Positions 44,931-53,948 of a stretch of DNA of 64,000 nucleotides are shown one piece after another. Under the pieces are notes generated by a model, which saw only the letters and a program-made list of their open reading frames with translations, did no database searches and was not told the origin of the DNA. The stretch comes from CAIYRG01 sp036273455 (GTDB lineage Bacteria; Pseudomonadota; Alphaproteobacteria; Micropepsales; Micropepsaceae). A program made the position numbers and the translations under genes. Location: positions 4,144 to 68,143 of the forward strand of contig DASUHP010000142.1 of the NCBI GenBank assembly GCA_036273455.1. Reading direction: 5' to 3'. Positions within the stretch are counted from its first letter, which is position 1, and each line of letters opens with the position of its first letter.

Positions 44931-45524
44931 ATGTTTACCGGTTTGGTCAGCGATGTCGGCGAATTGCGCAAAATCGAGAAGCGCGGCGACACCCAGCTCA
45001 CAATTGCAACCCATTACGACGTCGATGTCATCGACATAGGCGCTTCGATCTCATGCGCGGGGACGTGCCTCACCGTGACCGCCAAGGGGAACGCAAGTGA
45101 CCGCTGGTTTGCCGTCAGCGCATCCGGTGAGACGACGGATCGCACGACCATCGGTGAATGGCGGGCGGGGCGGCGGATCAATCTGGAGCGTCCGCTGCGC
45201 CTCGGTGATGAATTGGGCGGCCATATCGTCGCCGGTCACGTCGACGGCGTGGCGCAGATTGTCGCGATTCAGGCGGAGGGCGATTCGAAGCGAATGACGG
45301 TTGAGATTCCGAAACCGCTGGCGCCGTACGTGGCGCCGAAAGGTTCGGTCGCGCTCGACGGAGTTTCGCTGACGGTCAATGAAGTGGAGGATACGCGCTT
45401 TACGATCAATGTCATTCCGCACACGCTGAACGCCACGACTCTCGGCGATGCAGCGGTGGGAACCCGGCTGAATTTCGAGGCCGATCTTCTCGCCCGTTAT
45501 GTTTCGCGTTTGATCCGGCCATGA
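44931..45524 (+). CDS. ribE: Riboflavin synthase, alpha chain
   Basis: Dismutates two lumazine molecules into riboflavin. The 197-residue protein consists of two similar lumazine-binding beta barrels: MFTGLVSDVGELRKIEKRGD with SISCAGTCLTVTA in the first, and GHIVAGHVDGVAQIV with SVALDGVSLTVNEVED in the second. Length is usual. It begins 51 bases after ribD, a gap too short for an FMN riboswitch, and its stop overlaps the ribB start by four bases. Confidence 0.95.
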   Translation: MFTGLVSDVGELRKIEKRGDTQLTIATHYDVDVIDIGASISCAGTCLTVTAKGNASDRWFAVSASGETTDRTTIGEWRAGRRINLERPLRLGDELGGHIVAGHVDGVAQIVAIQAEGDSKRMTVEIPKPLAPYVAPKGSVALDGVSLTVNEVEDTRFTINVIPHTLNATTLGDAAVGTRLNFEADLLARYVSRLIRP

Positions 45525-46645
45525 AGGTTTTTCACGATTACATTTCCGAACTTCCGGACGTCATCGAGGATGCGCGGAACGGCCGCATGTTCATTCTCGT
45601 CGATGCCGAGGATCGCGAAAATGAGGGCGACCTTGTCATCCCGGCGCAGATGTGCACGCCGCAGGCGATTAACTTCATGGCGCGATTCGGGCGCGGGCTG
45701 ATTTGCCTCGCGATGACGCAGGAACGCGCCGGCCAATTGAAGCTGCCGATGATGGCGGCGGAGAATCGCACCCGGAACCAGACCGCATTCACGGTGTCGA
45801 TCGAGGCAAAAGAGGGCGTTTCGACCGGAATCTCGGCCCATGATCGTGCCCATACCATTTCGGTCGCAATCGATCCGACCAAGGGGCCGGACGATATTGT
45901 CATGCCCGGCCATGTGTTCCCGCTGGTGGCGCGTCACGGCGGCGTGCTGGTTCGCGCCGGTCACACGGAAGCGGCTGTCGATATCGCGCGCCTCGCCGGA
46001 TTGTATCCTGCGGGCGTGATCTGCGAGATTTTGAACGACGATGGCACCATGGCGCGTTTGCCGGATCTGGTGAAATTTGCCCAACTGCACGGACTCAAAG
46101 TCGGCACCATTGCCGATCTGATTTCCTACCGCAGGAAACACGATCATTTCGTCAAGCGCATCAAGGAAATGGATTTTGAAAGCCGGAACGGCGGCCATTT
46201 CCGCCTGATGATCTATCTCAACACCATTGAAAACCAGGAACATGTCGCGCTGGTGAAGGGCGACATTTCAGGACCCGAGCCGACGCTCGTTCGGATGCAC
46301 GCCTATAATCTTTTCGATGACACACTCGCGGCCAAATGGGGCCCGGGTGACATTCTTGGCGAATCCATGCGCATGATCGGCAAAACGGGCAGGGGCGTGG
46401 TTGTTCTGATCCGCCGGCACCGCATTGCCCCGGTCGCCGAAGTGCTCGCGCAATCCACCCGCACCATGCCCGATATGGAACAGAACCGGCTGAAGGAATA
46501 TGGCGTCGGCGCGCAGATCCTTCTCGACCTTGGAGTCGAGAACATGATTCTCCTCAGCAATGCGCAACGGCGTCTGGTTGCACTCGAAGGTTATGGGCTG
46601 AAGATTCATGAAACGCGCCCGGTGCATCCCGGCACGGTGACGTGA
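45521..46645 (+). CDS. ribB: 3,4-Dihydroxy-2-butanone 4-phosphate synthase with degenerate GTP cyclohydrolase II domain
   Basis: Makes the four-carbon precursor of riboflavin from ribulose 5-phosphate. The N-terminal domain (1-205) is intact: ILVDAEDRENEGDLVIPAQM and MPGHVFPLVARHGGVLVRAG with HTEAAVDIARLAGL. The C-terminal domain (about 215-374) aligns with GTP cyclohydrolase II, but where that enzyme has Cys-x10-Cys-x-Cys zinc ligands it reads MHAYNLFDDTLAAKWG, and the catalytic RQEGRGIGL is replaced by RRHRIAPVAEV. It therefore resembles RibBX-type proteins, active only as RibB; a separate RibA must be elsewhere. It overlaps ribE, and its stop overlaps the ribH start. Confidence 0.92.
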   Translation: MKVFHDYISELPDVIEDARNGRMFILVDAEDRENEGDLVIPAQMCTPQAINFMARFGRGLICLAMTQERAGQLKLPMMAAENRTRNQTAFTVSIEAKEGVSTGISAHDRAHTISVAIDPTKGPDDIVMPGHVFPLVARHGGVLVRAGHTEAAVDIARLAGLYPAGVICEILNDDGTMARLPDLVKFAQLHGLKVGTIADLISYRRKHDHFVKRIKEMDFESRNGGHFRLMIYLNTIENQEHVALVKGDISGPEPTLVRMHAYNLFDDTLAAKWGPGDILGESMRMIGKTGRGVVVLIRRHRIAPVAEVLAQSTRTMPDMEQNRLKEYGVGAQILLDLGVENMILLSNAQRRLVALEGYGLKIHETRPVHPGTVT

Positions 46646-47067
46646 TGCGCGTTCTTATCGTTGAAGCGCGTTTCTATCCGGATATCTCGGATGCTCTGTA
46701 CGAGGGCGCCATGAAAGTGCTCACCGGCGCGGGCGTTGCCACGGAACGTGTCGCCGTGCCCGGGGCACTGGAGATCCCCGGTGCGATCCGCCAGGCCTCC
46801 GGAATCTATGACGGATTTGTTGCGCTTGGCTGCGTCATTCGCGGGGAAACCTATCATTTCGAAATTGTGTCCAATGAATCGGCCCGCGGCCTGATGGATT
46901 TGACGGTTCGGGAAGGTCTCTGCATCGGCAACGGCGTTCTCACTGTCGAAAATGAAGAACAGGCAATGGTCCGCGCAGCGCCCAACCAGGGCAACAAAGG
47001 CGGCGATGCAGCGAACGCCTGCCTTGCTTTAATTCAGCTCAAATCCCGCATTGCGCCTGTGCAATGA
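46645..47067 (+). CDS. ribH: 6,7-Dimethyl-8-ribityllumazine synthase
   Basis: Joins the products of RibD and RibB to form the lumazine that RibE converts to riboflavin. The 140-residue protein has VPGALEIPGAIRQAS and GCVIRGETYHFEIVSNESAR, the classic substrate-binding segments, then GLCIGNGVLTVENEEQA. The ATG overlaps the last base of the ribB stop; a GTG one codon earlier is also possible. The icosahedral or pentameric state cannot be told from sequence. The nusB start overlaps its stop. Confidence 0.95.
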   Translation: MRVLIVEARFYPDISDALYEGAMKVLTGAGVATERVAVPGALEIPGAIRQASGIYDGFVALGCVIRGETYHFEIVSNESARGLMDLTVREGLCIGNGVLTVENEEQAMVRAAPNQGNKGGDAANACLALIQLKSRIAPVQ

Positions 47068-47546
47068 TATCGCCGCATGAAGAGCGAAGTATCGCCCGGC
47101 TTGCCGCATTGCAGGCGCTTTATCAGCTGGAAATGACCGGCAACGCACCGGACGAGGTGATTCAGGAATTCGTCGAACATCGCTTCGGAAGTGATCCAGA
47201 ACTTGCAGCCGCGCATGATGAAGCATTCTTTGCCGATGTGGTCCATGGAGTGCTGCGCCATCAGATCGAGATCGACCGCTCCATTGCCCGATCCCTCGCA
47301 TCGGGCTGGACGCTGGCGCGCATTGATTCGATTCTGCGCGCATTGCTGCGCGCCGGCACCTATGAGCTGGTCGCACGCCGCGATATCCCGGCGAAAGTCG
47401 TCATCGACGAATATGTCGAATTGGCCCGCGATTTTTTCGAAGGCGATGAGCCCGGCTTTGTGAATGCCGTGCTGGACCGGCTGGCACATCGCAAGCGTGC
47501 AGCGGAATTCGGCGAGACTCCGCCAGATGACGAACTCCAGTTCTGA
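47064..47546 (+). CDS. nusB: Transcription antitermination factor NusB
   Basis: Binds boxA RNA with NusE to prevent premature termination in rRNA operons. The 160-residue helical protein shows RSIARLAALQALYQLEMTGN at the start and, later, RIDSILRALLRAGTYELVAR followed by VVIDEYVELARDFFEGDEPG and FVNAVLDRLA, the conserved C-terminal part. Typical length. It overlaps ribH by four bases and thiL by twenty, so it is embedded in the riboflavin-thiamine operon, an order conserved from alphaproteobacteria to E. coli. Confidence 0.95.
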   Translation: MISPHEERSIARLAALQALYQLEMTGNAPDEVIQEFVEHRFGSDPELAAAHDEAFFADVVHGVLRHQIEIDRSIARSLASGWTLARIDSILRALLRAGTYELVARRDIPAKVVIDEYVELARDFFEGDEPGFVNAVLDRLAHRKRAAEFGETPPDDELQF

Positions 47547-48543
47547 TCGGCCGCAACGGCCAGACAAATTAAAACTGGGCGAATTCGAGCTGATCGCAAA
47601 ATATTTTTCGCCCCTGGCGGCTGGTTCCCCGGGCGCAGTCGGCCTGACCGACGACGCCGCCTATGTCCGGCTCCGGTCCGATCAGGAACTGGTCGTCACG
47701 ACCGACGCGGTGATCGAGGGGGTGCATTTTCGCCGCGCGGATCCGCCGGAAAAGATTGGTGCCAAAGCGCTGCGGGTCAATTTGTCCGATCTGGCCGCCA
47801 AGGGCGCAGACCCTGCGGGCTATCTGCTGGTGCTGTGTTTGCCGGCATGGGCAGACGAAAGCTGGATCAGGCGATTTGTTGGCGGCCTGGCGGACGATCA
47901 GGAACGTTTTCGGGTGAGATTACTCGGCGGCGACACCACGGCGACTCCGGGGCCGCTGGTCATCAGCATAACGGCTCTGGGCACCATTCCCGCGGGTGCC
48001 GCCATTCATCGGCATGGCGCAAATCCCGGAGAGCTTGTCTTCGTATCCGGCACAGTCGGAGATGCAGGCTGTGGACTTTCACTGCTGAAGGGGGCGGCTT
48101 CGGCGGAAAACCCCGGCCATGCAGCATTGATCGATCGATATCTGCTGCCGCAGCCCCGGCTCTCGCTCGGCCCGCGGCTTCGCGGCATTGCCACGGCTGC
48201 GCTCGATGTTTCGGACGGGCTGATGGGGGATTTGAGTCACATCGCGGAGGCGTCGGGCGTGCGAGTCACGGTCGCGGCGCCGCGACTGCCCCTTTCGGCG
48301 GCCTATATCGGCCAAAATGGCGGTGAAATCGCCGCGCGCGTACAGGCAGCCACGGCCGGCGACGATTATGAGATTGCCTTCACCGCGCCCCCGGAGCACC
48401 GCGAAACCATTGCGCGGATTTCTGCTGAAACCGGCATAGCGATTACCGAGATCGGGCGGGTCGATACCGGCACCGGCGTGCTCTTGACCGACGCGCAAGG
48501 CCAACCGGTCGGGGTCCACCGGCTGGGTTACGCGCATTTTTAA
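47527..48543 (+). CDS. thiL: Thiamine-monophosphate kinase
   Basis: Phosphorylates thiamine phosphate to thiamine diphosphate, the cofactor of PdhA. The 338-residue protein starts MTNSSSDRPQ. It has the ATP-binding AVGLTDDAAYVRL, TTDAVIEGVHFR, KALRVNLSDLAAKGADP and LLGGDTTATPGPLVIS motifs, and a late AALDVSDGLMGDLSHIAEAS. The start lies 20 bases inside nusB, following GACTCCGCCAG; a longer in-frame extension further into nusB is rejected. hppA follows after 150 bases. Confidence 0.94.
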   Translation: MTNSSSDRPQRPDKLKLGEFELIAKYFSPLAAGSPGAVGLTDDAAYVRLRSDQELVVTTDAVIEGVHFRRADPPEKIGAKALRVNLSDLAAKGADPAGYLLVLCLPAWADESWIRRFVGGLADDQERFRVRLLGGDTTATPGPLVISITALGTIPAGAAIHRHGANPGELVFVSGTVGDAGCGLSLLKGAASAENPGHAALIDRYLLPQPRLSLGPRLRGIATAALDVSDGLMGDLSHIAEASGVRVTVAAPRLPLSAAYIGQNGGEIAARVQAATAGDDYEIAFTAPPEHRETIARISAETGIAITEIGRVDTGTGVLLTDAQGQPVGVHRLGYAHF

Positions 48544-48694
48544 CACAGCTTTTGACGTATGCGCACAGTTGAACGGGGCGCATGACTTTGGCATGTTCGC
48601 GCCGCTTCGTGGCCCGGCGAAAAGGGGATTTGCGCCGGTTCTGCCGCGGGGCGGTTAGTTTCTCCACATTATGTCTTTCAGAGTAGGACCAAAA

Positions 48695-50833
48695 ATGAGT
48701 CTGCCGCTTGCTCTTGTTCTCGTCTGCGGTGTTGTGGCCCTGATTTATGGGGCCTGGCTGGTGCAGTCGCTGCTTGCCCGCTCGCCGGGTACCGCTGAAA
48801 TGCAGGCGATCGCCGCGGCGATTCAAGAAGGCGCATCGGCCTATCTCAATCGCCAGTACACAACCATCGCGATCGCCGGGGTAATTATTTTCATCATCGC
48901 CTTTGCCCTGCTTGGCTGGCAGGTGGCTGTTGGATTCCTGGTCGGATCGATCCTTTCCGGGTCGACCGGCTATATCGGCATGAACGTGTCGGTGCGCGCC
49001 AATGTTCGCACTGCAGAAGCTTCGCGTACTGGTCTTGCGGAAGGGCTTTCGGTTGCATTTCGTTCCGGGGCGGTGACGGGGCTGCTTGTCGTCGGCCTCG
49101 CGCTTCTTGGCGTCGCCGGCTATTACACGGTGCTGACCGTCGTGCTCGGGCTGTCGATCACCGACCCGACGCAGAGCCGCATCGTGGTGACCGCGCTGGT
49201 GGCGCTTGGTTTTGGCGCATCGCTGATTTCGATCTTTGCACGTCTCGGCGGCGGCATTTTTACCAAAGGCGCAGATGTCGGCGGTGACATGGTGGGCAAG
49301 GTTGAGGCCGGCATCCCCGAGGACGACCCGCGCAATCCGGCGACAATTGCCGACAATGTCGGAGACAATGTGGGTGATTGCGCCGGCATGGCCGCCGACC
49401 TTTTCGAGACTTATGTGGTGACGACCGTCGCCACCATGGTGCTCGCCTCGATTTTCTTCATGGGCACGGACCGGGTTGCGATGATGCTTTACCCGCTGAC
49501 CATCGGCGGCACATGCATCCTGACCTCGATCATCGGCACGTTTTTCGTGCGCCTCGGCAGCGGCGGCCATATCATGGGCGCGCTTTACCGGGGCCTTATC
49601 GTAACCGGCGTGCTGTCGCTTCTGGCGCTGATCCCGCTGACCTACTGGATCATCGGCCTCGACACGCAATACGCCATTCTGGGTGGCGCCCGCTTTAGCG
49701 GCTGGCATTTGTATCTGTGCGGGGTGACAGGTCTCGTCGTCACCGGGCTGATCGTGTGGATCACCGAATATTATACCGGAACCGATTTCCGTCCCGTGCA
49801 GGCGGTGGCGAAGGCGTCAATCACGGGACACGGAACAAATGTCATCCAGGGTCTCGCCGTTGCCATGGAATCCACGGCATTGCCTGCATTGGTGATTTGT
49901 GCAGGCATTATCGTGGGATATCTCCTGGCCGGGCTGTTCGGGATCGCCATCGCGGTCACAACCATGCTGGCGCTGGCCGGAATGATCGTCGCGCTGGATG
50001 CGTTCGGGCCGGTGACCGACAATGCCGGCGGCATTGCCGAGATGGCCGGTCTGACCGGCGATGTGCGCAAGACCACCGACGCACTGGATGCGGTCGGCAA
50101 CACGACCAAGGCGGTGACCAAGGGGTATGCCATCGGGTCGGCGGCTTTTGGCGCGCTGGTGCTGTTCGCGGCGTATACGGAGGATATCAGGTACTTTGTC
50201 GCCAATGGCGACAACTTTCCTTACTTCAAGGGACTGGAGCTTCCGGCTTTCTCGCTCGCCAATCCCTGGGTGGTGATTGGGTTGTTCATCGGCGGCTTGT
50301 TGCCGTTCCTGTTTGGCGGTATCGCGATGACGGCAGTAGGGCGTGCGGCAAGTGCCGTGGTTGAAGAGGTGCGCCGCCAGTTCCGGGAAATGCCGGGCAT
50401 CATGACGCGCACGCAAAAGCCCGATTACGGCCGCGCGGTTGACCTGCTCACGCGCGCTGCCATCCGCGAAATGATCATCCCTTCAATGCTGCCGGTCCTT
50501 TCACCAATCGTGCTGTTCGTGATTGTCCGCTACATCGCCGGCCCGACTTCCGGTCTGGAATCTCTCGGCGCGATGCTGCTGGGTGTGATCGTCACAGGTC
50601 TGTTCGTCGCCATTTCGATGACGTCCGGTGGCGGCGCCTGGGACAATGCCAAGAAATATATTGAAGACGGTCATTACGGCGGCAAGGGATCGGATGCGCA
50701 TAAGGCGGCCGTGACCGGCGATACCGTCGGCGATCCGTACAAGGACACCGCCGGTCCGGCCGTCAATCCGATGATCAAGATCACGAATATCGTGGCGCTG
50801 CTGCTGCTCGCGGTCCTCGCCCGGCTGGGATAG
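48695..50833 (+). CDS. hppA: Membrane-bound proton-pumping pyrophosphatase
   Basis: Hydrolyses pyrophosphate and pumps protons out of the cytosol. The 712-residue protein has about 16 helices. The substrate sites are seen in GGGIFTKGADVGGDMVGKVE with DDPRNPATIADNVGDNVGDC, and again late in GGAWDNAKKYIEDG and AAVTGDTVGDPYKDT. The motif GNTTKAVTKGYAIGSA has Lys where potassium-dependent enzymes have Ala, marking the K-independent type. Of two in-frame ATGs, the second is preferred because it follows AGTAGGACC at good spacing; the first would add eight residues. The stop lies two bases from that of the converging bamE gene. Confidence 0.97.
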   Translation: MSLPLALVLVCGVVALIYGAWLVQSLLARSPGTAEMQAIAAAIQEGASAYLNRQYTTIAIAGVIIFIIAFALLGWQVAVGFLVGSILSGSTGYIGMNVSVRANVRTAEASRTGLAEGLSVAFRSGAVTGLLVVGLALLGVAGYYTVLTVVLGLSITDPTQSRIVVTALVALGFGASLISIFARLGGGIFTKGADVGGDMVGKVEAGIPEDDPRNPATIADNVGDNVGDCAGMAADLFETYVVTTVATMVLASIFFMGTDRVAMMLYPLTIGGTCILTSIIGTFFVRLGSGGHIMGALYRGLIVTGVLSLLALIPLTYWIIGLDTQYAILGGARFSGWHLYLCGVTGLVVTGLIVWITEYYTGTDFRPVQAVAKASITGHGTNVIQGLAVAMESTALPALVICAGIIVGYLLAGLFGIAIAVTTMLALAGMIVALDAFGPVTDNAGGIAEMAGLTGDVRKTTDALDAVGNTTKAVTKGYAIGSAAFGALVLFAAYTEDIRYFVANGDNFPYFKGLELPAFSLANPWVVIGLFIGGLLPFLFGGIAMTAVGRAASAVVEEVRRQFREMPGIMTRTQKPDYGRAVDLLTRAAIREMIIPSMLPVLSPIVLFVIVRYIAGPTSGLESLGAMLLGVIVTGLFVAISMTSGGGAWDNAKKYIEDGHYGGKGSDAHKAAVTGDTVGDPYKDTAGPAVNPMIKITNIVALLLLAVLARLG

Positions 50834-50835
50834 GG

Positions 50836-51321
50836 TCAGGGCGAGCCAGGGACGGGCGGCGGTCCGTTGCCCGGGATCGGGTTGGGCGGTGCGGCCTGCC
50901 CGATCTGTCCCGGTACGGCGTTGAAGATCTCCTGCAGCAGTGTCAGATCACGCCCGCGGGTTGGGGTTTCGCGGGTGGCAAAATCGACAACCCTGCCGTC
51001 CGCCAAAGTGTATTTGTGCAGGTCGGCGACTTTGCCGTCCTTGGCAAATTCGATCGCGAGAATGTTCCGTTCGGTCGCCCGCGGCGCGAAGAACGCGTTC
51101 TGCTCGACATGCGCCGACATGTAGTACCAGACGTCATTTCCGAAAGTGGCTGCGGTGGACGGATCGCCAAGTTTCTTGCTCACGCTATCTTTGGTGTCCA
51201 TCCCGACTTTGATGCTGGCAAGGGCCTGCTGATCCGGGACATAACCCCGCTGGTTTTCAACCGGTACGCAGCCGATCAGGATTGTAACTGCTGCTAACAT
51301 CGGAAAGGTCAGGCGGCGCAT
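50836..51321 (-). CDS. bamE: BamE/SmpA-like outer membrane assembly lipoprotein
   Basis: Small lipoprotein of the beta-barrel assembly machine. The 161-residue product begins MRRLTFPMLAAVTILIGCVP, with the lipobox ILIGC; the mature domain has the BamE pattern ALASIKVGMDTKDSVSKKLG, then FGNDVWYYMSAHVE, and a Pro-rich tail (PPNPIPGNGPPPVPGSP). An in-frame extension upstream has no ribosome site, whereas this ATG follows GAGAGAGTGTG. Divergent from the bc1-chaperone gene, exactly as in many alphaproteobacteria. Confidence 0.88.
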   Translation of the reverse strand: MRRLTFPMLAAVTILIGCVPVENQRGYVPDQQALASIKVGMDTKDSVSKKLGDPSTAATFGNDVWYYMSAHVEQNAFFAPRATERNILAIEFAKDGKVADLHKYTLADGRVVDFATRETPTRGRDLTLLQEIFNAVPGQIGQAAPPNPIPGNGPPPVPGSP

Positions 51322-51403
51322 CGCACACTCTCTCATGCACTTCGGCAGAAGACGCTTTAGTTTTGCCGTGGAAAATTTTGCAAGTCCATCAGGATAGCAT
51401 GAA

Positions 51404-51937
51404 ATGTTGAACAGGATACGCAAGCCGCCGCAGCCCCGGGTGGAGCAGGACTTGTACCGCGCATTGGTGGCGCGCTCGCGGGAGAAGATTTTTTACCAGG
51501 AATGGGGTGTGGCCGACACGATCGACGGGCGATTCGACCTGCTGGTTCTGCACGCCTTTCTGATTTTCGACACCCTCAAAGGACAAGGCGCTCAGGCGAA
51601 GGAGTTGGGCAGCAAACTGGCGGATGTGATCTTCACCGGTTTTGACGAGGCGCTTCGCGAACTTGGAATCAGCGATTTCGGCATGGGGCGGCGGATCCGG
51701 AATATGGCGGACGCTTTTTATGGCCGGCTGCATCACTATGGGCTTGCGGGTACTCCTGCGGAACTGGCAGCGGCCGTGCAGCGCAACCTGTACCGTGGAG
51801 AAAGCCGCCGCGCCGGTGAAGCGGCCGGGTTGGCAACCTATATGAGCGGCGCGCGGGAACGTCTGAAGCTTGATCTCGCGGCAATTTTGGCCGGTAAACC
51901 TGATTTCGGGCCGTTGCCCGGACCGCGGGATGGATGA
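51404..51937 (+). CDS. Ubiquinol-cytochrome c chaperone (CBP3 family)
   Basis: Relative of mitochondrial CBP3/UQCC1, which helps the assembly of cytochrome b of the bc1 complex. The 177-residue helical protein contains LYRALVARSREKIFYQEWGV, FDLLVLHAFLIFDTL and the later SDFGMGRRIRNMADAFYGRL, the conserved core of the family. Length matches bacterial members. Its stop overlaps the DUF177 start (ATGA). The order bamE (divergent), CBP3, DUF177, rpmF, plsX, fabH is a conserved alphaproteobacterial cluster. Confidence 0.9.
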   Translation: MLNRIRKPPQPRVEQDLYRALVARSREKIFYQEWGVADTIDGRFDLLVLHAFLIFDTLKGQGAQAKELGSKLADVIFTGFDEALRELGISDFGMGRRIRNMADAFYGRLHHYGLAGTPAELAAAVQRNLYRGESRRAGEAAGLATYMSGARERLKLDLAAILAGKPDFGPLPGPRDG

Positions 51938-52473
51938 TGAGCGGCAGCCCTCCTTTTTCAAGTTTCTATGACGTTGCCAATCTGCCGGAAAAGGGCGCTG
52001 ATCTTGCGATCTCCCCTGGCACTGACGAGCGCGCGCAGATCGCCGCCTGGCTGGAAATTCAGTCCCTCGGTGGCCTCAAGGCTTCGATCAAGCTGACCCG
52101 GTCCCCTTCCGGCTTCCGCTACCGGGCGCAGTTTGAGGCCGATGTGGTTCAGGCTTCCGTGGTCAGCCTGGAAGCTGTCCCTGCGCATTTGTCCGGGGAT
52201 TTCGAGCGGTCATACCAGCTGGCGCCAAGCCCTTCGCGGGCGGCCCGAAAACGGAATGAACCGCCCGTGGTGGCGCTCAACCCGGAGGATGAGGATGCGC
52301 CGGAACTCGTCGATTCGACTATGTTCGATCTTGCCGCGCCCATTCTCGAGGAACTGAGCCTGGCGCTGGATCCCTATCCGCGGAAGGCCGGGGAGGCTTT
52401 TATTCCGCCCGAGCCCGCGGAAAACGCGCCAAATACCCCGTTTGCGATCCTGAAAAAGCTCAAGGAATCCTGA
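51934..52473 (+). CDS. DUF177/YceD family protein
   Basis: Family linked to 23S rRNA accumulation in other bacteria and nearly always placed before rpmF. The 179-residue product is mostly acidic with a central LEIQSLGGLKASIKLTRSPS and the characteristic FERSYQLAPSPSRAAR. A further segment, VDSTMFDLAAPILEELSLAL then PYPRKAGEAFIP, matches the conserved D-L...E-L-x-L-x-L-P/YP-x-K ending of the family, although the usual cysteine motif is not seen. It overlaps the CBP3 gene by four bases. Function is inferred only from family and position. Confidence 0.88.
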   Translation: MMSGSPPFSSFYDVANLPEKGADLAISPGTDERAQIAAWLEIQSLGGLKASIKLTRSPSGFRYRAQFEADVVQASVVSLEAVPAHLSGDFERSYQLAPSPSRAARKRNEPPVVALNPEDEDAPELVDSTMFDLAAPILEELSLALDPYPRKAGEAFIPPEPAENAPNTPFAILKKLKES

Positions 52474-52569
52474 GCGGGACCATCGGCCTCTTGCGGTAAG
52501 CGGCCGTTTTGATTAACTCGGCGGCTGTTTTGCGCGCCGATCTGGCCGCTTGTTAGGAAAGGTTTGGCC

Positions 52570-52749
52570 ATGGCGGTTCCAAAACGAAAGACTTCACCGT
52601 CGAAACGCAATATGCGCCGTTCGCATCATGCGATCACTGCCGAAGCGCATGCGGAATGTTCGAATTGCGGTGAGCTGAAACGCCCACATCATATGTGCCC
52701 GGCTTGCGGTCACTATGATGGCCGCGAAGTCGTCGCCGCCGAAGAATAG
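52570..52749 (+). CDS. rpmF: Ribosomal protein L32
   Basis: Small protein of the 50S subunit. The 59-residue product begins MAVPKRKTSPSKRNMRRSHH after an initial Met-Ala and keeps a zinc-binding pattern of two CxxC pairs (CSNC and CPAC). The ATG follows AGGAAAGG at the proper distance, which decides it over a TTG two codons upstream. It precedes plsX, as in most bacteria. Confidence 0.97.
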   Translation: MAVPKRKTSPSKRNMRRSHHAITAEAHAECSNCGELKRPHHMCPACGHYDGREVVAAEE

Positions 52750-52865
52750 ACCTGGTTTCTGTCCTGTAATGAACGAACGACGCGGCAGATTCTGGCCGCG
52801 GCACTGTCCCCGCGACAGGGCGAGGGATTTGGCGCATGATGCGGATCCCGCTGCACAGATGAAGA

Positions 52866-53948
52866 TTGAACGGTCTCTTGCTGTTATCGATTGACGCCAT
52901 GGGAGGAGATGCGGGTCCGGCCGCCATATTGGCGGGCTGCGTGATCGCGCGCCGGCGTCACCCGGATGTCCGGTTCGTACTGCATGGCGACGAGGCGGTC
53001 CTGAAGCCGTTGCTCGCCCATCGTCCCACGTTGTTGAAATCCTCCGAAATCCGGCACGCGCCGGCGGTGGTGGGAATGGCCGAGAAACCGTCGCAGGCGC
53101 TGCGGCGCGGCCGGAATTCCAGCATGTGGCACGCGATCGATGTGGTCGCATCGGGCGAATGCCGGGTCGCAGTGTCGGCCGGAAATACCGGGGCGCTGAT
53201 GGCGATATCGATGTTCCGCATCGGCCTGATCGAAGGCATTTCGCGGCCCGCGATTGCGGTTATGTGGCCGACCAGGCGGGGCCAGAGCGTGCTTCTGGAC
53301 GCCGGCGCAAATGCCGGGTCCGACGCACAACAGCTGGTTGATTTTGCGGTCATGGGCGAAGCCTTTGCGCGCACCATCCTCGGGATCGAACGGCCGACTG
53401 TGGGCCTGTTGAATATCGGCGAAGAGGAAATGAAGGGCATCGAGCCGGTCAAGCGGGCAGGGCAGATCCTGCGCGAATCGAGCCTGCCGATCGAGTTCTG
53501 CGGCTTTATAGAAGGCGACGGAATCTGCGAAGGCAGTGTAGATGTGGTCGTGACAGACGGATTCACCGGCAATGTTGCCCTCAAGACCGCAGAAGGTACA
53601 GCCAAACTGATCGTGTATTATCTCAAGAGCGCGTTGAAGCGCTCCATGCTTGGCCGGATCGGCGCGCTGCTGGCATCGGGCGCGCTCAGAACTTTGCAGC
53701 GCAAACTCGATCCGCGCACGCATAATGGCGGTGTGTTTCTCGGTCTGAACGGCGTGGTCGTCAAAAGCCATGGTGGGGCTGACGCGCTCGGCTTTGCCAG
53801 CGCGATTGATGTGGCAATCGATATGGGAGGTTCGGACGTCATCGCGCGCATCCTTGCCGATCGCGCCGGGCTTGCTCAATTGCCGGCCGATGGCGGTTCG
53901 GCCGACCATCCCGATGGGTCCGGTCAGACCAAGGCGGTCGTCTCGTGA
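52866..53948 (+). CDS. plsX: Phosphate acyltransferase PlsX
   Basis: Converts acyl-ACP to acyl-phosphate for phospholipid synthesis. The 360-residue protein has LLSIDAMGGDAGPAAILAGC at the start, AMWHAI-like GRNSSMWHAIDVVASGECRV, SAGNTGALMA, and the C-terminal KSHGGADALGFASAIDVAID. No ATG lies in frame before the conserved IDAMGGD; the TTG chosen gives the usual short N-terminus, and the nearby ATG at 52859 is out of frame. Its stop overlaps the fabH start (GTGA), so the two are coupled. Confidence 0.94.
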   Translation: MNGLLLLSIDAMGGDAGPAAILAGCVIARRRHPDVRFVLHGDEAVLKPLLAHRPTLLKSSEIRHAPAVVGMAEKPSQALRRGRNSSMWHAIDVVASGECRVAVSAGNTGALMAISMFRIGLIEGISRPAIAVMWPTRRGQSVLLDAGANAGSDAQQLVDFAVMGEAFARTILGIERPTVGLLNIGEEEMKGIEPVKRAGQILRESSLPIEFCGFIEGDGICEGSVDVVVTDGFTGNVALKTAEGTAKLIVYYLKSALKRSMLGRIGALLASGALRTLQRKLDPRTHNGGVFLGLNGVVVKSHGGADALGFASAIDVAIDMGGSDVIARILADRAGLAQLPADGGSADHPDGSGQTKAVVS

